64,000 nucleotides of DNA from Paracoccus thiocyanatus (GCF_900156255.1 NZ_FTMK01000004.1:152248-216247), one strand, 5' to 3'. Positions 25,758 to 35,540 are shown, counted from the first letter of the stretch. Made by a program: numbers and translations. The notes: a model not told the origin generated them from the sequence alone.

Positions 25758-26777
25758 ATGACAAGCGAAATCACGGTGGCGGGCGGCGGCATTTCGGGGC
25801 TGGCCTGCGCCTGGGAACTGCTGCGGCGCGGCCGCAAGGTGCGGCTGTTCGAAACCCGCCACATCGGCGCCGGGGCTTCGGGCGGGCATGTCGGCGCGCT
25901 GGCGCCCCATGCGCCCGAAAACTGGAACGAAAAGAAGCAGGTGCAACTGGACGCCCTGATCGCGGCGCAGGATTGGTGGGCCGAGGTCAAGGCGGCGGGC
26001 GGCGCCGATCCGGGCTATGGCCGCACCGGGCGCATCCAGCCCGTGGCCCAGGGCGCCGAGGCCCGCATGGCCGCCCGTGTGGCCGCCGCCCGCGCCTATT
26101 GGCCGGACTGGGCGGGGATGGAACTGACCGACCGGCCGCAGGCCGCGCTGCTGCCCGTTTCGCCTTCTGGGCTTTGGCTGGTGGACCGGCTGACGGCACG
26201 GATCAGCCCACGCCGGGCCGGGGCGGCGCTGGCCGCCGCGATCCGTGCCCAGGGCGGCGAGATCGTCGAGGGCCAGGCGGCGCCCGCCGACGCCCCGGTG
26301 ATCTGGGCGACGGGTGCGGCGGGGCTTGCGCCCTTTGGCGGCACCGGCGTCAAGGGCCAGTCGGCGATGCTGGCGCTGGACCTGGGCGATCAGCCGCAGG
26401 TCTTTGCCGATGGCATCCATATCATCCCCCATACCGACGGGACGGTCGCCATCGGCTCGACCACCGAGCGCGATGTGCTGGACGACCGCACGGACGAGCA
26501 GCTTGAGGCGGTGATCGACCGCGCGCGCGCGCTATGTCCGGCGCTGGCCGACGCGCCGGTGGTCGACCGCTGGGCCGGCATCCGGCCGCGCGCCAGGTCG
26601 CGGGCGCCGCTGGTCGGGCCCTGGCCGGGCCGGCCGGGCCATTACGTCGCCAATGGCGGTTTCAAGATCGGGTTGGCCATGGCCCCGGCCGTCGCCGCCA
26701 TGCTGGCCGACCTGATCCTGGAGGGGCGCGACCGCGTGCCGCAGGCCTTTTGGCCCAAGCTCAAGGCAGGGGGCTGA
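25758..26777 (+). CDS. FAD-dependent oxidoreductase, DadA/MnmC2-like
   Basis: A 339-residue flavoprotein with an N-terminal Rossmann motif GGGISGLACAWELLRRG and a DAO-type C-terminus (WAGIRPRARSRAPLVGPW, VANGGFKIGLAMAP). It is divergent from mnmD with 46 bases between starts. In bifunctional MnmC the matching domain removes the carboxymethyl group from cmnm5U, so this is the natural MnmC2 candidate. A generic amino-acid oxidase role remains possible. The 3' end overlaps the convergent NnrU-family gene by 17 bases. Confidence 0.85.
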   Translation: MTSEITVAGGGISGLACAWELLRRGRKVRLFETRHIGAGASGGHVGALAPHAPENWNEKKQVQLDALIAAQDWWAEVKAAGGADPGYGRTGRIQPVAQGAEARMAARVAAARAYWPDWAGMELTDRPQAALLPVSPSGLWLVDRLTARISPRRAGAALAAAIRAQGGEIVEGQAAPADAPVIWATGAAGLAPFGGTGVKGQSAMLALDLGDQPQVFADGIHIIPHTDGTVAIGSTTERDVLDDRTDEQLEAVIDRARALCPALADAPVVDRWAGIRPRARSRAPLVGPWPGRPGHYVANGGFKIGLAMAPAVAAMLADLILEGRDRVPQAFWPKLKAGG

Positions 26778-27270
26778 CGCCGATCACCGGCAGGTGCAGG
26801 TAAAGCAGCGCGGCCCAGGCCAGTGCCGCAACGGCCAGGCGCTGCCAGCTCAGCCGCAGCGCCACCCCCTGCCGCAGGCTCAGCGCCAGGCCGAAAAGCG
26901 CATAGGCCAGCAACAGCCCGAACAGGATGAGATGCGCCAGGTCGCCATTGGCCAGCAGATGCGCCCCGCCCCACAGGGCAAAGCCGGCCATCAGCCCCAC
27001 CATGCCGCCCAGCACCGCCATCAGCACCGCCAGCGGCATGGCCAGGTTGACCAGCCAGCGCATCCAGGGCGCCTGCGGCCAGATCTCGACAAAGGGCGCC
27101 CGGCCCGCCGCCAGGATCAGCCAGTAAAGCAGCGCCAGCGACAGCAGGCTGTAGCCGACGATATAGCCGCGCTTGCCCAGCCGCGCGATCAGCGGCCCGC
27201 GCAGCCGCGCCGGGATCACATGCGAGCCCAGGAAAGCCGCCAGCGCCAATGCGAATTCGCCCCATTCCAT
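26761..27270 (-). CDS. NnrU family membrane protein
   Basis: A 169-residue protein with four or five hydrophobic helices. The motif FALWGGAHLLANGDLAHLI with conserved His residues is the NnrU signature. NnrU was found near nitric-oxide-reductase genes in denitrifiers and is related to isoprenoid/heme membrane proteins such as NurM, but its activity is not established. No denitrification gene is adjacent. It is convergent with the FAD oxidoreductase and divergent from the DUF4202 gene. Confidence 0.85.
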   Translation of the reverse strand: MEWGEFALALAAFLGSHVIPARLRGPLIARLGKRGYIVGYSLLSLALLYWLILAAGRAPFVEIWPQAPWMRWLVNLAMPLAVLMAVLGGMVGLMAGFALWGGAHLLANGDLAHLILFGLLLAYALFGLALSLRQGVALRLSWQRLAVAALAWAALLYLHLPVIGVSPLP

Positions 27271-27358
27271 GCCGCAAGCCTAGCCCTGCGCCCCCGCGAC
27301 GGCAATCCGCGTTGACGCCGCGGGCCGCTGCGGCATGATGGCGCAAAACGAGAGATCC

Positions 27359-27922
27359 ATGACCCGCCTTCAGTCCGCCTTTGACGCCATCGACGCGGCC
27401 AATGCCGCCGATCCGCAGCTCGACCCGCAGGGCCGGCCCCAGGCGCTGCTTTACGGCCAGCGCATGACGGCCGAGCAGCAGGCGCTTTATCCCGACGCGT
27501 CGGACCCCCTGCGCATCGCCTGCCGCGGCCAGCATGTCGAACGCTGGACGCTGCCGCGCGACAGCTATCCCATGGACCGCGCCGGCTACCTGGCCTGGCG
27601 CACGGAACAGGGCCGCCGCCACGCCGCCCGCGTCGCGGGCATCATGCGCCAGGCAGGCTATGGCGCGGCCGATACCGCCGATGCCGAAAGGATGCTGACC
27701 AAACAGGGCATCAAGCGCGACGATCAGGTGCAGGCGCTTGAAGACGTGGCCTGCTTTACCTTCCTGCGCTGGTATATGGGACCCTTTTCCCAGGGCCGGG
27801 ACCCCCAGGACTTGCAGCGCATCGTGGACCGGACGGCCCGCAAGATGTCTGCCATGGCCCGCGTCCGCGCCCTGGCGGAATTCGCCATTCCCGAACCCTT
27901 TGCCGGGGCCTTCCGTGACTGA
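27359..27922 (+). CDS. DUF4202 family protein
   Basis: A 187-residue cytoplasmic protein beginning MTRLQSAFDAIDAANAADP. Motifs are ACRGQHVERWTLPRDSYP, LAWRTEQGRRHAARVA and DVACFTFLRWY, rich in His/Arg, giving a helical HD-like appearance. ATGs at 27335 and 27338 lie over a candidate -10 (TTGACG at 27312, 17 bases, ATGATG), and GAGAG precedes 27359, so that start is chosen. It overlaps the following chelatase gene, suggesting a role linked to siroheme or metal handling. Function unknown. Confidence 0.82.
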   Translation: MTRLQSAFDAIDAANAADPQLDPQGRPQALLYGQRMTAEQQALYPDASDPLRIACRGQHVERWTLPRDSYPMDRAGYLAWRTEQGRRHAARVAGIMRQAGYGAADTADAERMLTKQGIKRDDQVQALEDVACFTFLRWYMGPFSQGRDPQDLQRIVDRTARKMSAMARVRALAEFAIPEPFAGAFRD

Positions 27923-28601
27923 CGCGCTGATCGTCGCCCATGGCCAGCCCGGCGACCCCGCCCCCCAGCAACGGGCCGTCGAGGCGCTGGCCGCCCACAT
28001 CCATGTCCCCGGTGTCCAGGTCCGGGGCGCCACGCTTGCCATGCCCGGCGCGCTGGACCTGGCCGGGAACGGCACGCTGATCTATCCGCTGTTCATGGCG
28101 TCCGGCTGGTTCACCCGCAGCGAACTGCCCCGCCGCCTGCGGCTTGCCGGTGCGGCGAATGCCCGCATCCTGCCGCCCTTCGGAGCCGACCCCGGCCTGC
28201 CGGCGCTTTGCCTTGCCCTGGTCGCCGATGCGGCCCAGGCGGGGGGCTGGCCCCTGTCGCAAACCCACCTGCTTATCGCCGCCCATGGTTCGGGGCGCTC
28301 GCCCGCACCGGCCGCGGCCGCCCGGCAGATGGCCGCCGCCCTTGCCCCGCAATTCGGCGCCACGACCTGCGGCTTCATCGAGGAAACGCCCCTCATCGCC
28401 GACGCCGCCCGCGGGCTGCCCGCGCGCAGCATCTGCCTGCCGCTTTTCGCCACAAGGGCAGAGCATGTCACCGACGACCTGCCGCGCGCGCTGCATGCCG
28501 CGGGCTTCGGCGGCACGGTCCTGCCCCCCGTAGGACTTGCCGCCCAGGTCCCCGCGATGATCGCCGAAACCATCAAGGCCGCCCTGTCCGAGCGGCCCTG
28601 A
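27915..28601 (+). CDS. CbiX/SirB-like sirohydrochlorin chelatase
   Basis: A 228-residue protein starting at GTG 27915, inside the end of the DUF4202 gene. It has two half-domains of the chelatase fold, each with the metal-binding His motif: LIVAHGQPGDP near the N-terminus and LLIAAHGSGRSP at about 118. Enzymes of this family insert cobalt or iron into sirohydrochlorin. The coupling to DUF4202 suggests a common job in siroheme- or cobalamin-related metal insertion. Confidence 0.85.
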   Translation: MTDALIVAHGQPGDPAPQQRAVEALAAHIHVPGVQVRGATLAMPGALDLAGNGTLIYPLFMASGWFTRSELPRRLRLAGAANARILPPFGADPGLPALCLALVADAAQAGGWPLSQTHLLIAAHGSGRSPAPAAAARQMAAALAPQFGATTCGFIEETPLIADAARGLPARSICLPLFATRAEHVTDDLPRALHAAGFGGTVLPPVGLAAQVPAMIAETIKAALSERP

Positions 28602-28607
28602 TCTTCA

Positions 28608-28622
28608 CCGTTTTCCAAATAC
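28608..28622. repeat. exact copy of the dispersed 15-mer repeat
   Basis: CCGTTTTCCAAATAC lies in the 59-base gap between the stops of the chelatase and valS. It is identical to 22896-22910 and the exact complement of 17021-17035. Confidence 0.75.
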
Positions 28623-28660
28623 TCATGCGGCCGCGCCACCGGCACGGCGCAGAAACCGGG

Positions 28661-31600
28661 TCACATCGCTGCCAGTTGCGCCAGCGCCGCGCGAATGCGG
28701 CCCAGGTCGTCCTCCAGCGCGGCAAGCTTCGCGCGGGTTTCCTCGATGACCTCCGGCTCGGCATGTTCGACGAATTTCGGATTGGCCAGCCGTCCCCGCA
28801 GGCCCGAGGCGTCCTTTTCAGCCTTGGCCGCGGCCTTTTCCAGCCGCGCGGTCTCGGCGCCGACGTCGATCATCGCGCCCACGGGCAGGGCGAAGCTTGC
28901 CCCCAGCGCCGCGACCGCGATCATGCCCGGCCCCATGGCGCCGTCCTGCGGCGCATTCACCCGCGCCAGCCGTTCGATCAGCGGGGCGTTGGCGGCCAGG
29001 GCGGCGCGCGCCGCCTCGTCGGCCTCGGTCACGATCAGGTCGGGACGGGCGCCGGCCGGCACGCCGATCTGGGCGCGGGCCGAGCGGATGGCTTCGATAA
29101 GCTGGATCACCCAGTTCATCTGCCGGTCCGCATCCGCGTCGATCAGTTCGGCGCCATAGGCGGGCCAGTCGCCATGCACCAGCATCCCGGACCGTTCGCC
29201 GGTCAATGCCCACAATTCCTCGGTGACGAAAGGCATCACCGGATGCAGCAGCGTATAGCACTGGTCCAGCACCCAGCCCATGGTCGCGCGCGTCTCGTCC
29301 CCGAACTCGCCGTCGAACAGCGGCTTCGAAAATTCGACATACCAGTCGCAGACCTTGCCCCAGACAAAAGCGTAAAGCCCCGAGGCCGCGTCGTTGAAGC
29401 GATAGGTCTCCAGCGCCTCGTCGGTGGCCTGGCGGATGCGGGCGACCTCGCCGATGATCCAGCGGTTCACCACATGCCGGGGCTGGGGCCGCGGGACGCC
29501 GCCGCGAACGCCGTTCATCTCGGCAAAGCGGGTAGCGTTCCAGATCTTGGTGACGAAATTGCGGTTCGCCTCGACATGTTTCGGCCCCAGCTTGGGGTCG
29601 CGGCCCATGGCGGCCATGCTGGTCAGGGTAAAGCGCAGCGCGTCGGCGCCATATTCGTCGATCAGGGTCAGCGGGTCGATGACGTTGCCTTTCGACTTCG
29701 ACATCTTGGCGCCCTTTTCGTCGCGCACCAGGCCATGGACATAGACGGTGCGGAACGGCACTTGGCCGACCACGGCCAACTGCATCATCATCATCCGGGC
29801 CACCCAGAAGAAGATGATGTCGAAACCCGTCACCAGCACCGAGGTCGGGAAATAGCGGCGCAGTTCGGCCGTATCCTCGGGCCAGCCCAGCGTGCCGATG
29901 GGCCACAGCCCCGAGGAAAACCAGGTATCCAGCACATCCGCATCGCGCCAGACCGGATAGACCAGCTTCGTCGGATCCTGCGTCAGGTTGTAATCGGCCA
30001 GCCCCTGGGCAAAGGCGTCGACGGCGGCTTCGCGGTCCGCGACCTCGACCACGCGGGCCATTTCCAGCGGCACCGGCAAGGCGGCGATGGAGTCGCGGAA
30101 CCTCTCGACCACCTCGGGGAAACCGGCCGCGGCATGGTGGATCTCGTCGCGATGGACCAGGCCCTCTTCCAGCAGGGCGAAGATCTCGACCTCGTCCAGA
30201 ACGCCGTCATGGTCGTCCTCGACCTGGCCTTCCAGCCGCAGGTCGAGCCCGTACCAGACCGGGATCTGGTGGCCCCACCAAAGCTGGCGGCTGATCGTCC
30301 AGGGCTCGATATTCTCCAGCCAGTGGAAATAGACCTTTTCGTGCTGCTGGGGCAGGATGCGGGTCGCGCCGCTGCGCACCGCCTCCAGCGCTGGGCCGAC
30401 GATGCGGGCGGTGTCCACGAACCACTGGTCGGTCAGCATCGGCTCGATCACAACGCCCGAGCGGTCGCCAAAGGGCTGCATGATCGGCTTCTGATCGACC
30501 AGCGGCCGGCGTTCCAGATGCTCGGCGCCGGTTTCCTTGTCGATGGACTTGTGCAGATAGGTGACGGCCAGCCCTTCGGCGGTGATCGCCTCGACCACTC
30601 GCGCCCGCGCCTCATAGCGGTCCAGGCCGCGCAGTTCCTCGGGGACCAGGTTCACGGCCGAGACGTCGCCCACATCCTCGCCGCGCGCGGCGCGGGTGGC
30701 GATCTCGGCGCTTTCCTCATAGGACAGCCCGTCGGCGCGCATCCGGCCCTTGCCGTCCATCAGCACGTAAAGCGGGATGCCGTTGCGCATCGCCACCGCA
30801 TAGTCGTTGAAGTCATGCGCGCCGGTGATCTTGACCGCGCCCGAGCCGAAATCGGGGTCCGGATATTCGTCGGTGATGATCGGGATCAGGCGGCGGTGCT
30901 GCTGGGGTCCGACTGGGATCTCGCACAGCTTGCCGATGATCGGGGCATAGCGCGCGTCGTCGGGGTGGACCGCCACCGCGCCGTCGCCCAGCATGGTTTC
31001 GGGCCGCGTCGTGGCGATGCTGATATAGTCGCGCATCTCGCGCAGGGTGACGTTGCCGTCGGCGTCGCGTTCCACGTATTCATAGGTCTGGCCACCGGCC
31101 AGCGGGTATTTGAAATGCCACATATGGCCGGGAACCTCGCGGTTCTCGACCTCCAGGTCGGAAATCGCTGTCTCGAAATGCGGGTCCCAGTTGACCAGCC
31201 GCTTGCCGCGATAGATCAGCCCCTTGTCGTGCATGTCGACAAAGACCTTGATGACGGCATCGTGGAAATTGCCGTCTTCGCCCTGGGGCGCGCCGGGGGC
31301 GCCGGACATGGTAAAGGCGTTCCTGGACCAGTCGCAACTGGCCCCCAGGCGCTTCAACTGCTCGATGATGGTGTCGCCGGATTCCTGTTTCCAGGCCCAG
31401 ATCTTTTGCAGGAACGCCTCGCGCCCGATGTCGCGGCGGCCGGGCTCCTGCCGCTCGGCCATGCGGCGTTCGACGACCATCTGCGTGGCGATGCCGGCAT
31501 GGTCCTGGCCGGGCTGCCACAGCGTGTCGAAACCGCGCATCCGGTGCCAGCGCACCAGGATGTCCTGCAAGGTGTTGTTCAGGGCGTGGCCGATATGCAG

Positions 31601-31753
31601 GCTGCCGGTCACGTTCGGGGGCGGGATCACCACCGAGAAGCTTTCCGTCCCCGGCTTCGCATTGGCGCCCGCGGCGAAGGCATTCGTTGCCGCCCATTCC
31701 CGCGCGATCCGCGCCTCGGCGGCCTTAGCGTCGAAATTCTTGTCCATGGCCAT
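28661..31753 (-). CDS. valS: valine-tRNA ligase
   Basis: A 1030-residue class I aminoacyl-tRNA synthetase. The HIGH motif is at residues 53-56 ([16 protein letters not shown]) and KMSKS at 683-687 ([10 protein letters not shown]). The C-terminal ~60 residues form the valyl-specific coiled-coil arm ([19 protein letters not shown]). The start at ATG 31753 has AAGGGG nine bases upstream; an ATG six bases further in is an alternative. Confidence 0.97.
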   Translation of the reverse strand: MAMDKNFDAKAAEARIAREWAATNAFAAGANAKPGTESFSVVIPPPNVTGSLHIGHALNNTLQDILVRWHRMRGFDTLWQPGQDHAGIATQMVVERRMAERQEPGRRDIGREAFLQKIWAWKQESGDTIIEQLKRLGASCDWSRNAFTMSGAPGAPQGEDGNFHDAVIKVFVDMHDKGLIYRGKRLVNWDPHFETAISDLEVENREVPGHMWHFKYPLAGGQTYEYVERDADGNVTLREMRDYISIATTRPETMLGDGAVAVHPDDARYAPIIGKLCEIPVGPQQHRRLIPIITDEYPDPDFGSGAVKITGAHDFNDYAVAMRNGIPLYVLMDGKGRMRADGLSYEESAEIATRAARGEDVGDVSAVNLVPEELRGLDRYEARARVVEAITAEGLAVTYLHKSIDKETGAEHLERRPLVDQKPIMQPFGDRSGVVIEPMLTDQWFVDTARIVGPALEAVRSGATRILPQQHEKVYFHWLENIEPWTISRQLWWGHQIPVWYGLDLRLEGQVEDDHDGVLDEVEIFALLEEGLVHRDEIHHAAAGFPEVVERFRDSIAALPVPLEMARVVEVADREAAVDAFAQGLADYNLTQDPTKLVYPVWRDADVLDTWFSSGLWPIGTLGWPEDTAELRRYFPTSVLVTGFDIIFFWVARMMMMQLAVVGQVPFRTVYVHGLVRDEKGAKMSKSKGNVIDPLTLIDEYGADALRFTLTSMAAMGRDPKLGPKHVEANRNFVTKIWNATRFAEMNGVRGGVPRPQPRHVVNRWIIGEVARIRQATDEALETYRFNDAASGLYAFVWGKVCDWYVEFSKPLFDGEFGDETRATMGWVLDQCYTLLHPVMPFVTEELWALTGERSGMLVHGDWPAYGAELIDADADRQMNWVIQLIEAIRSARAQIGVPAGARPDLIVTEADEAARAALAANAPLIERLARVNAPQDGAMGPGMIAVAALGASFALPVGAMIDVGAETARLEKAAAKAEKDASGLRGRLANPKFVEHAEPEVIEETRAKLAALEDDLGRIRAALAQLAAM

Positions 31754-31890
31754 GTCGCTTACCCCTTCGATCGAAAAGGGGATAGCGAAGCGCGGGCCAA
31801 AGGCCAAGAGGCGGCTGTCCTGCGCCCGGCCGGGAATCCCGGCAGGGCAGGGACGCGGCGGGGCAGGGGGCCTTGCCCGCCGCGCCGCGT

Positions 31891-32679
31891 TCAGGCCGTT
31901 TCATCCTTGAGACCGACCACGGCGAAATGCGCGCCCTGCGTGTCGCGGGCCATGGCGACAAATGCGCCGCCGGGCACCTGGATCGGGCCATGCAGGACCG
32001 TGCCGCCGCCGTCGCGGATGCGGGCGATGGCCGCATCGACGCCGTTCACGCCGAAATAGGGCAGCCAGCAGGGGCTGGGCGCATCGCCCAAGCCCATCAT
32101 CCCGCCGATATCGGACCCCTGCCAGGCGAAAAGCTGATAGGTGCCCATTTCTGCCATGTCCATGGCGGCGGACCTGGTCCAGCCCAGCAGCCCGGCATAA
32201 AAGTCGAAGCCGGCGCCGGGGTCGGTGGACATCAGTTCGATCCAGTTGCCGTGGCTTTCCTTGCGCTGGTTCCAGGCCCCCGACTCGGCGGGCGGCTGCG
32301 GGTCCATCGGCGCGGGCTGCAAGATGCCGAATGCCGCGCCCTGCGGGTCTGCGGCCACCGCAAAGCGCCCGGTGCCGGGAATGTCGGCCGGCTCGCGGAA
32401 GACCGAGCCGCCCAGGGCCTTGACCTTGGCCGCCGTGGCATCGGTATCGTCCACGTCGAAATAGACCATCCAGAAGGGCGGGACGCCGGCGCAATCGTCC
32501 GGCATCTCCATCAGCCCGGCGACCATGTCGCCGCCGTGGCTGGCCAGGTGATAGGCAAAGCCCTCCATCCCGGCATCGGCAATGGTCCAGCCCAGCACCT
32601 TGCCATAGAAAGTTTCGGCCGCGGCCAGCCCGCCTTTGGCGGTGGACAGTTCGAACCAGCAGGGTTTTCCGTGATACAT
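31891..32679 (-). CDS. VOC family protein with two glyoxalase-like domains
   Basis: 262 residues in two vicinal-oxygen-chelate halves: [29 protein letters not shown] (about 1-125) and [26 protein letters not shown] (about 140-260). Members are metal-dependent lyases, dioxygenases or resistance proteins; the substrate is not predictable. It is the second gene of a minus-strand pair with the DUF1428 gene ten bases upstream and lies opposite an HxlR regulator. Confidence 0.87.
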   Translation of the reverse strand: MYHGKPCWFELSTAKGGLAAAETFYGKVLGWTIADAGMEGFAYHLASHGGDMVAGLMEMPDDCAGVPPFWMVYFDVDDTDATAAKVKALGGSVFREPADIPGTGRFAVAADPQGAAFGILQPAPMDPQPPAESGAWNQRKESHGNWIELMSTDPGAGFDFYAGLLGWTRSAAMDMAEMGTYQLFAWQGSDIGGMMGLGDAPSPCWLPYFGVNGVDAAIARIRDGGGTVLHGPIQVPGGAFVAMARDTQGAHFAVVGLKDETA

Positions 32680-32689
32680 GGTCCCTCCG

Positions 32690-33046
32690 TCAGGCTTTCA
32701 CGTCCACGATCGGCTCGAACCCGCCCCACATCATGCGCATCCCGTCAAAGGGCATTTCCGGCGGCTTCTGCATCTCGGGGTCGGCCATCATCTTTTCATA
32801 GCTGGCATCGGCGGTCGCCTTGTCGGGCCATTCGACCCAGGAAAACACGACGGTTTCGTCGTCCTTGGCCTGGGTGGCCATGTAAAAGTCGCTTACCTTG
32901 CCGCGGGGCACGTCCACGCCCCAGGCCTCGACCATGCTCAGCGCGCCGTAACGCTGGAACATGGGCCAGGCGGCATTCGCCATGTCGATGTATTTCTGCT
33001 TGTTCGCGGTCGGGACCGCCAGCAGGAAACCGGAGTAATAGGCCAT
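32690..33046 (-). CDS. DUF1428 domain-containing protein
   Basis: 118 residues, the usual size for DUF1428, a dimeric ferredoxin-like fold related to antibiotic monooxygenase-type proteins. Motifs: YYSGFLLAVPTANKQKYIDMA, GKVSDFYMATQAKDDETVVFSWVEWP and PFDGMRMMWGGFEPI. GAGGAAGCGAGA precedes the ATG. It is divergent from the HxlR regulator and is probably its target together with the VOC gene. Confidence 0.88.
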   Translation of the reverse strand: MAYYSGFLLAVPTANKQKYIDMANAAWPMFQRYGALSMVEAWGVDVPRGKVSDFYMATQAKDDETVVFSWVEWPDKATADASYEKMMADPEMQKPPEMPFDGMRMMWGGFEPIVDVKA

Positions 33047-33097
33047 TCTCGCTTCCTCCTCATCGGGCGCGTCATGCGCCAATGAGTCGCAGGCTGG

Positions 33098-33122
33098 CAG
33101 TTGAAGTATTAAAAAGCAACTG
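33098..33122. promoter_or_regulatory. candidate HxlR operator
   Basis: CAGTTG (33098-33103) and CAACTG (33117-33122) form an inverted repeat around an AT-rich centre (AAGTATTAAAAAG) in the 89-base gap between the divergent DUF1428 and HxlR genes. AT content here is far above the surroundings. Confidence 0.45.
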
Positions 33123-33135
33123 ATAATAGTAAATC

Positions 33136-33849
33136 ATGACTGACACCGGCAAGATCTCGCGACCGCGCTATGACGAAGGCTGCCTTGGCGCCCATGCGCT
33201 GAACTTCATCGGCGATCGCTGGGCGCTGCTTGTGGTGCGCGAATTGATGTTCGCGCCCAAGCGCTTTCAGATGATCCGCGCCGGGCTGCCGGGCATCACC
33301 GCCAGCGTGCTGACCCAGCGGCTGGGCCAATTGGTGCAGGCGGGGGTGGTGGCGCATGACGATGCGCTGGGGCTTTACGCGCTGACCGATGCGGGCCGGG
33401 CGCTGCATCCGGTGCTGCGCGAGCTGTGCCGCTGGGCGCTGGTCATGCCGGGACATGACCCGACCCGGTTCATCAGCATTTCCGCGCTGATGATTTCGAT
33501 TTCGGCCACGGTGGACACGGCGCGGGCCGCGGGCCTGCCGCTGCGCGCCGGCTTTGTTTCCGGCAAGGAGGGGTTCGAGGTCGCGCTGTCCGCGCAGGGT
33601 ATGCCGCTGGTCCGGGCAGCCCGCGCCCCGGCGGGCGATTTCGTGCTGGAAGGTTCGGGCAACGCGCTGGCGGCGGCGATCTATGGTCCCGGCCCGCAGG
33701 CGCTGGCCGCGGCCGGGCTTGTGGGGCTGCGCGGCGACCGTGCCGCCGCGCAACAGTTCAGCGCATTGTTCCGCCTGATCCCTCAGACCAGATCCAGCAG
33801 CGATTCGCCCGACGAAACCGAACAGGCGCTGGGCGCTTCTTCGACCTGA
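33136..33849 (+). CDS. HxlR-family winged-helix transcriptional regulator
   Basis: 237 residues. The N-terminal 100 residues form an HxlR DNA-binding domain (CLGAHALNFIGDRWALLVVREL, FQMIRAGLPGITASVLTQRL). The C-terminal half is an added domain of the kind seen in longer HxlR regulators and may bind a ligand. It is divergent from the DUF1428/VOC pair. The last 67 bases overlap the convergent peroxiredoxin gene, encoding the low-complexity tail SSSDSPDETEQALGASST. Confidence 0.87.
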   Translation: MTDTGKISRPRYDEGCLGAHALNFIGDRWALLVVRELMFAPKRFQMIRAGLPGITASVLTQRLGQLVQAGVVAHDDALGLYALTDAGRALHPVLRELCRWALVMPGHDPTRFISISALMISISATVDTARAAGLPLRAGFVSGKEGFEVALSAQGMPLVRAARAPAGDFVLEGSGNALAAAIYGPGPQALAAAGLVGLRGDRAAAQQFSALFRLIPQTRSSSDSPDETEQALGASST

Positions 33850-34265
33850 AGCGCTTCGACCTTGCCGTCATTGACCAGCATGGCATAGCGTTTCGAGCGG
33901 CCGTTGATCCAGCCCGCGCCGTCGATGTTCATCCCCAGCGCCCTGGTGAAGCTGCCATCGGCATCGGCCAGGACCTCGATCCCCGCTGCGGCGGCGCCGG
34001 TGTCCTTGGCCCAGTTGCCGGCGACGAAGGGGTCGTTCACGGTGATGCAGACCAGCCGCGACACGCCCTTGTCGCGGAAATTGCCGACATTCTTGACGAA
34101 ACTGGGCATATGGGCGTTGGTGCAGGTCGGCGTATAGGCGCCCGGCACGGCGAAGATCGCCACAAGCCCCTGGGCCAGGTCGGCGGCCGCCACCTCTTCG
34201 GGGCCATTGTCGCCCAGTTTCAGCAGCTTGCCTTGGGGCAGGGTGTCGCCTTTTGCGATGGACAT
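33783..34265 (-). CDS. peroxiredoxin, Prx5/PrxII type
   Basis: 160 residues. The peroxidatic Cys48 lies in VPGAYTPTCTNAHMP. The second and third Cys are Cys73 and Cys148 (SACSVSSGE, the candidate resolving residue). It reduces hydrogen peroxide and organic peroxides with glutathione/glutaredoxin or thioredoxin. The start at ATG 34265 is fixed by MSIAKGDTLP. It is divergent from the ferredoxin-reductase-like gene; the 78 bases between them must hold both promoters. Confidence 0.92.
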   Translation of the reverse strand: MSIAKGDTLPQGKLLKLGDNGPEEVAAADLAQGLVAIFAVPGAYTPTCTNAHMPSFVKNVGNFRDKGVSRLVCITVNDPFVAGNWAKDTGAAAAGIEVLADADGSFTRALGMNIDGAGWINGRSKRYAMLVNDGKVEALQVEEAPSACSVSSGESLLDLV

Positions 34266-34343
34266 GTCGGTTCCTCTGTCAATTGCATCGTTGCGAGGGC
34301 GAATATAGGCTTTGCGCCGCAGGCAAACCAGCGAGGGCGCAGA

Positions 34344-35540
34344 ATGAATATCGTGATCCTGGGCGCGGGGCAGGCGGCGGCCTCGCTGGCGGCAAAGTTG
34401 CGCGCGCTGGGGCACCGGGGCGGCATCGCCGTCATCGGCGACGAACCCGCGCCGCCCTATCAGCGCCCGCCCCTGTCCAAGGCTTATCTGCTGGGCCAGA
34501 TGGGGCTGGACCGGCTGACGCTGCGCGCCGCCGACTGGTGGCAGGACCAGGGCATTGCGCTGCACCTGGGGGAACGTGCCACAGGCATCGACCGCGACCG
34601 CCGGGTGGTGGCGACGGAGCGCGGCGAATATCCCTATGACCAGCTTGCCCTGACGCTGGGCGCGGCCCCGCGCCGCCTGCCCGCCGCGATGGGCGGGGAC
34701 CTGCCCGGCGTGCATGTGGTCAGGAACCTGGCCGATATCGCAGGCGTCAAGCCGGCGCTGGTCGCCGGGCGGCGGCTGGTGGTGATCGGCGGCGGCTATA
34801 TCGGGCTGGAGGCCGCGGCGGTCGCCCGCAAGCTGGGGCTGGAGGTCACGCTGGTCGAGGCCGCGCCGCGCATCCTGGGCCGCGTCGCCGCGCCCGAGAC
34901 TGCGGAGATGATCCGCGCCCTGCACCGCGCCCATGGGGTCGAGATCGTCGAGGGGACCGGCATCGCCCGCATCACCGGCACGGCGGCCGCGGACGGGGTC
35001 GAACTGGCCGACGGCCGCCACCTGCCGGCCGATCTGGTGATCTGCGGCATCGGCGTCGCGCCCGAAACCGCGCTGGCCCAGGCGGCGGGGCTGGCCGTCG
35101 ACAACGGCATCGCCACCGATGCGTTCGGTCGCAGCTCGGACCCGGCGATCTGGGCGGCGGGGGATTGCGCCAGCTTTCCCTGGGCCGATAGCCGGCTGCG
35201 GCTGGAAAGCGTCGGCAATGCCATCGACATGGCCGAGGCGGTGGCGGCGAACATGCTGGGCGCCGACATTCCCTATATGCCCAAGCCCTGGTTCTGGTCG
35301 GACCAGTTCGACGCGAAATTGCAGATCGCCGGGCTGAACCTGGGTTACGACCGGGTGGTGACGCGACCGGCGGCGAATGGCGGCTCGGTCTGGTATTACC
35401 GCGCGGGCCGGCTGATCGCGGTGGATGCGCTGAACGACGCCCGCGCCTATATGATCGGCAAGCGGCTGATCGAGGCCGGCCGCTCTCCCGAACCCCAGAC
35501 CGTGGCCGAGGCCGCCGAACTGAAGGCGTTGATGGCATGA
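34344..35540 (+). CDS. FAD/NAD(P)-dependent ferredoxin reductase-like oxidoreductase
   Basis: A 398-residue flavoprotein of the rubredoxin/rhodocoxin reductase class. It has an N-terminal FAD motif GAGQAAASLAAKLR, a substrate loop QRPPLSKAYL, NAD motif GGGYIGLEAAA and a second FAD motif WAAGDCASFP. A C-terminal dimer domain contains FWSDQFDAKLQIAGL. Such proteins reduce small Fe-S proteins for P450s or dioxygenases; no partner ferredoxin is adjacent. GAGGG precedes the ATG. It overlaps rsmD by four bases. Confidence 0.9.
   Translation: MNIVILGAGQAAASLAAKLRALGHRGGIAVIGDEPAPPYQRPPLSKAYLLGQMGLDRLTLRAADWWQDQGIALHLGERATGIDRDRRVVATERGEYPYDQLALTLGAAPRRLPAAMGGDLPGVHVVRNLADIAGVKPALVAGRRLVVIGGGYIGLEAAAVARKLGLEVTLVEAAPRILGRVAAPETAEMIRALHRAHGVEIVEGTGIARITGTAAADGVELADGRHLPADLVICGIGVAPETALAQAAGLAVDNGIATDAFGRSSDPAIWAAGDCASFPWADSRLRLESVGNAIDMAEAVAANMLGADIPYMPKPWFWSDQFDAKLQIAGLNLGYDRVVTRPAANGGSVWYYRAGRLIAVDALNDARAYMIGKRLIEAGRSPEPQTVAEAAELKALMA

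Noticed and set aside
28208..32059. 1283-codon plus-strand open frame over valS
   Set aside because: Antisense to valS, with typical GC-rich shadow composition.
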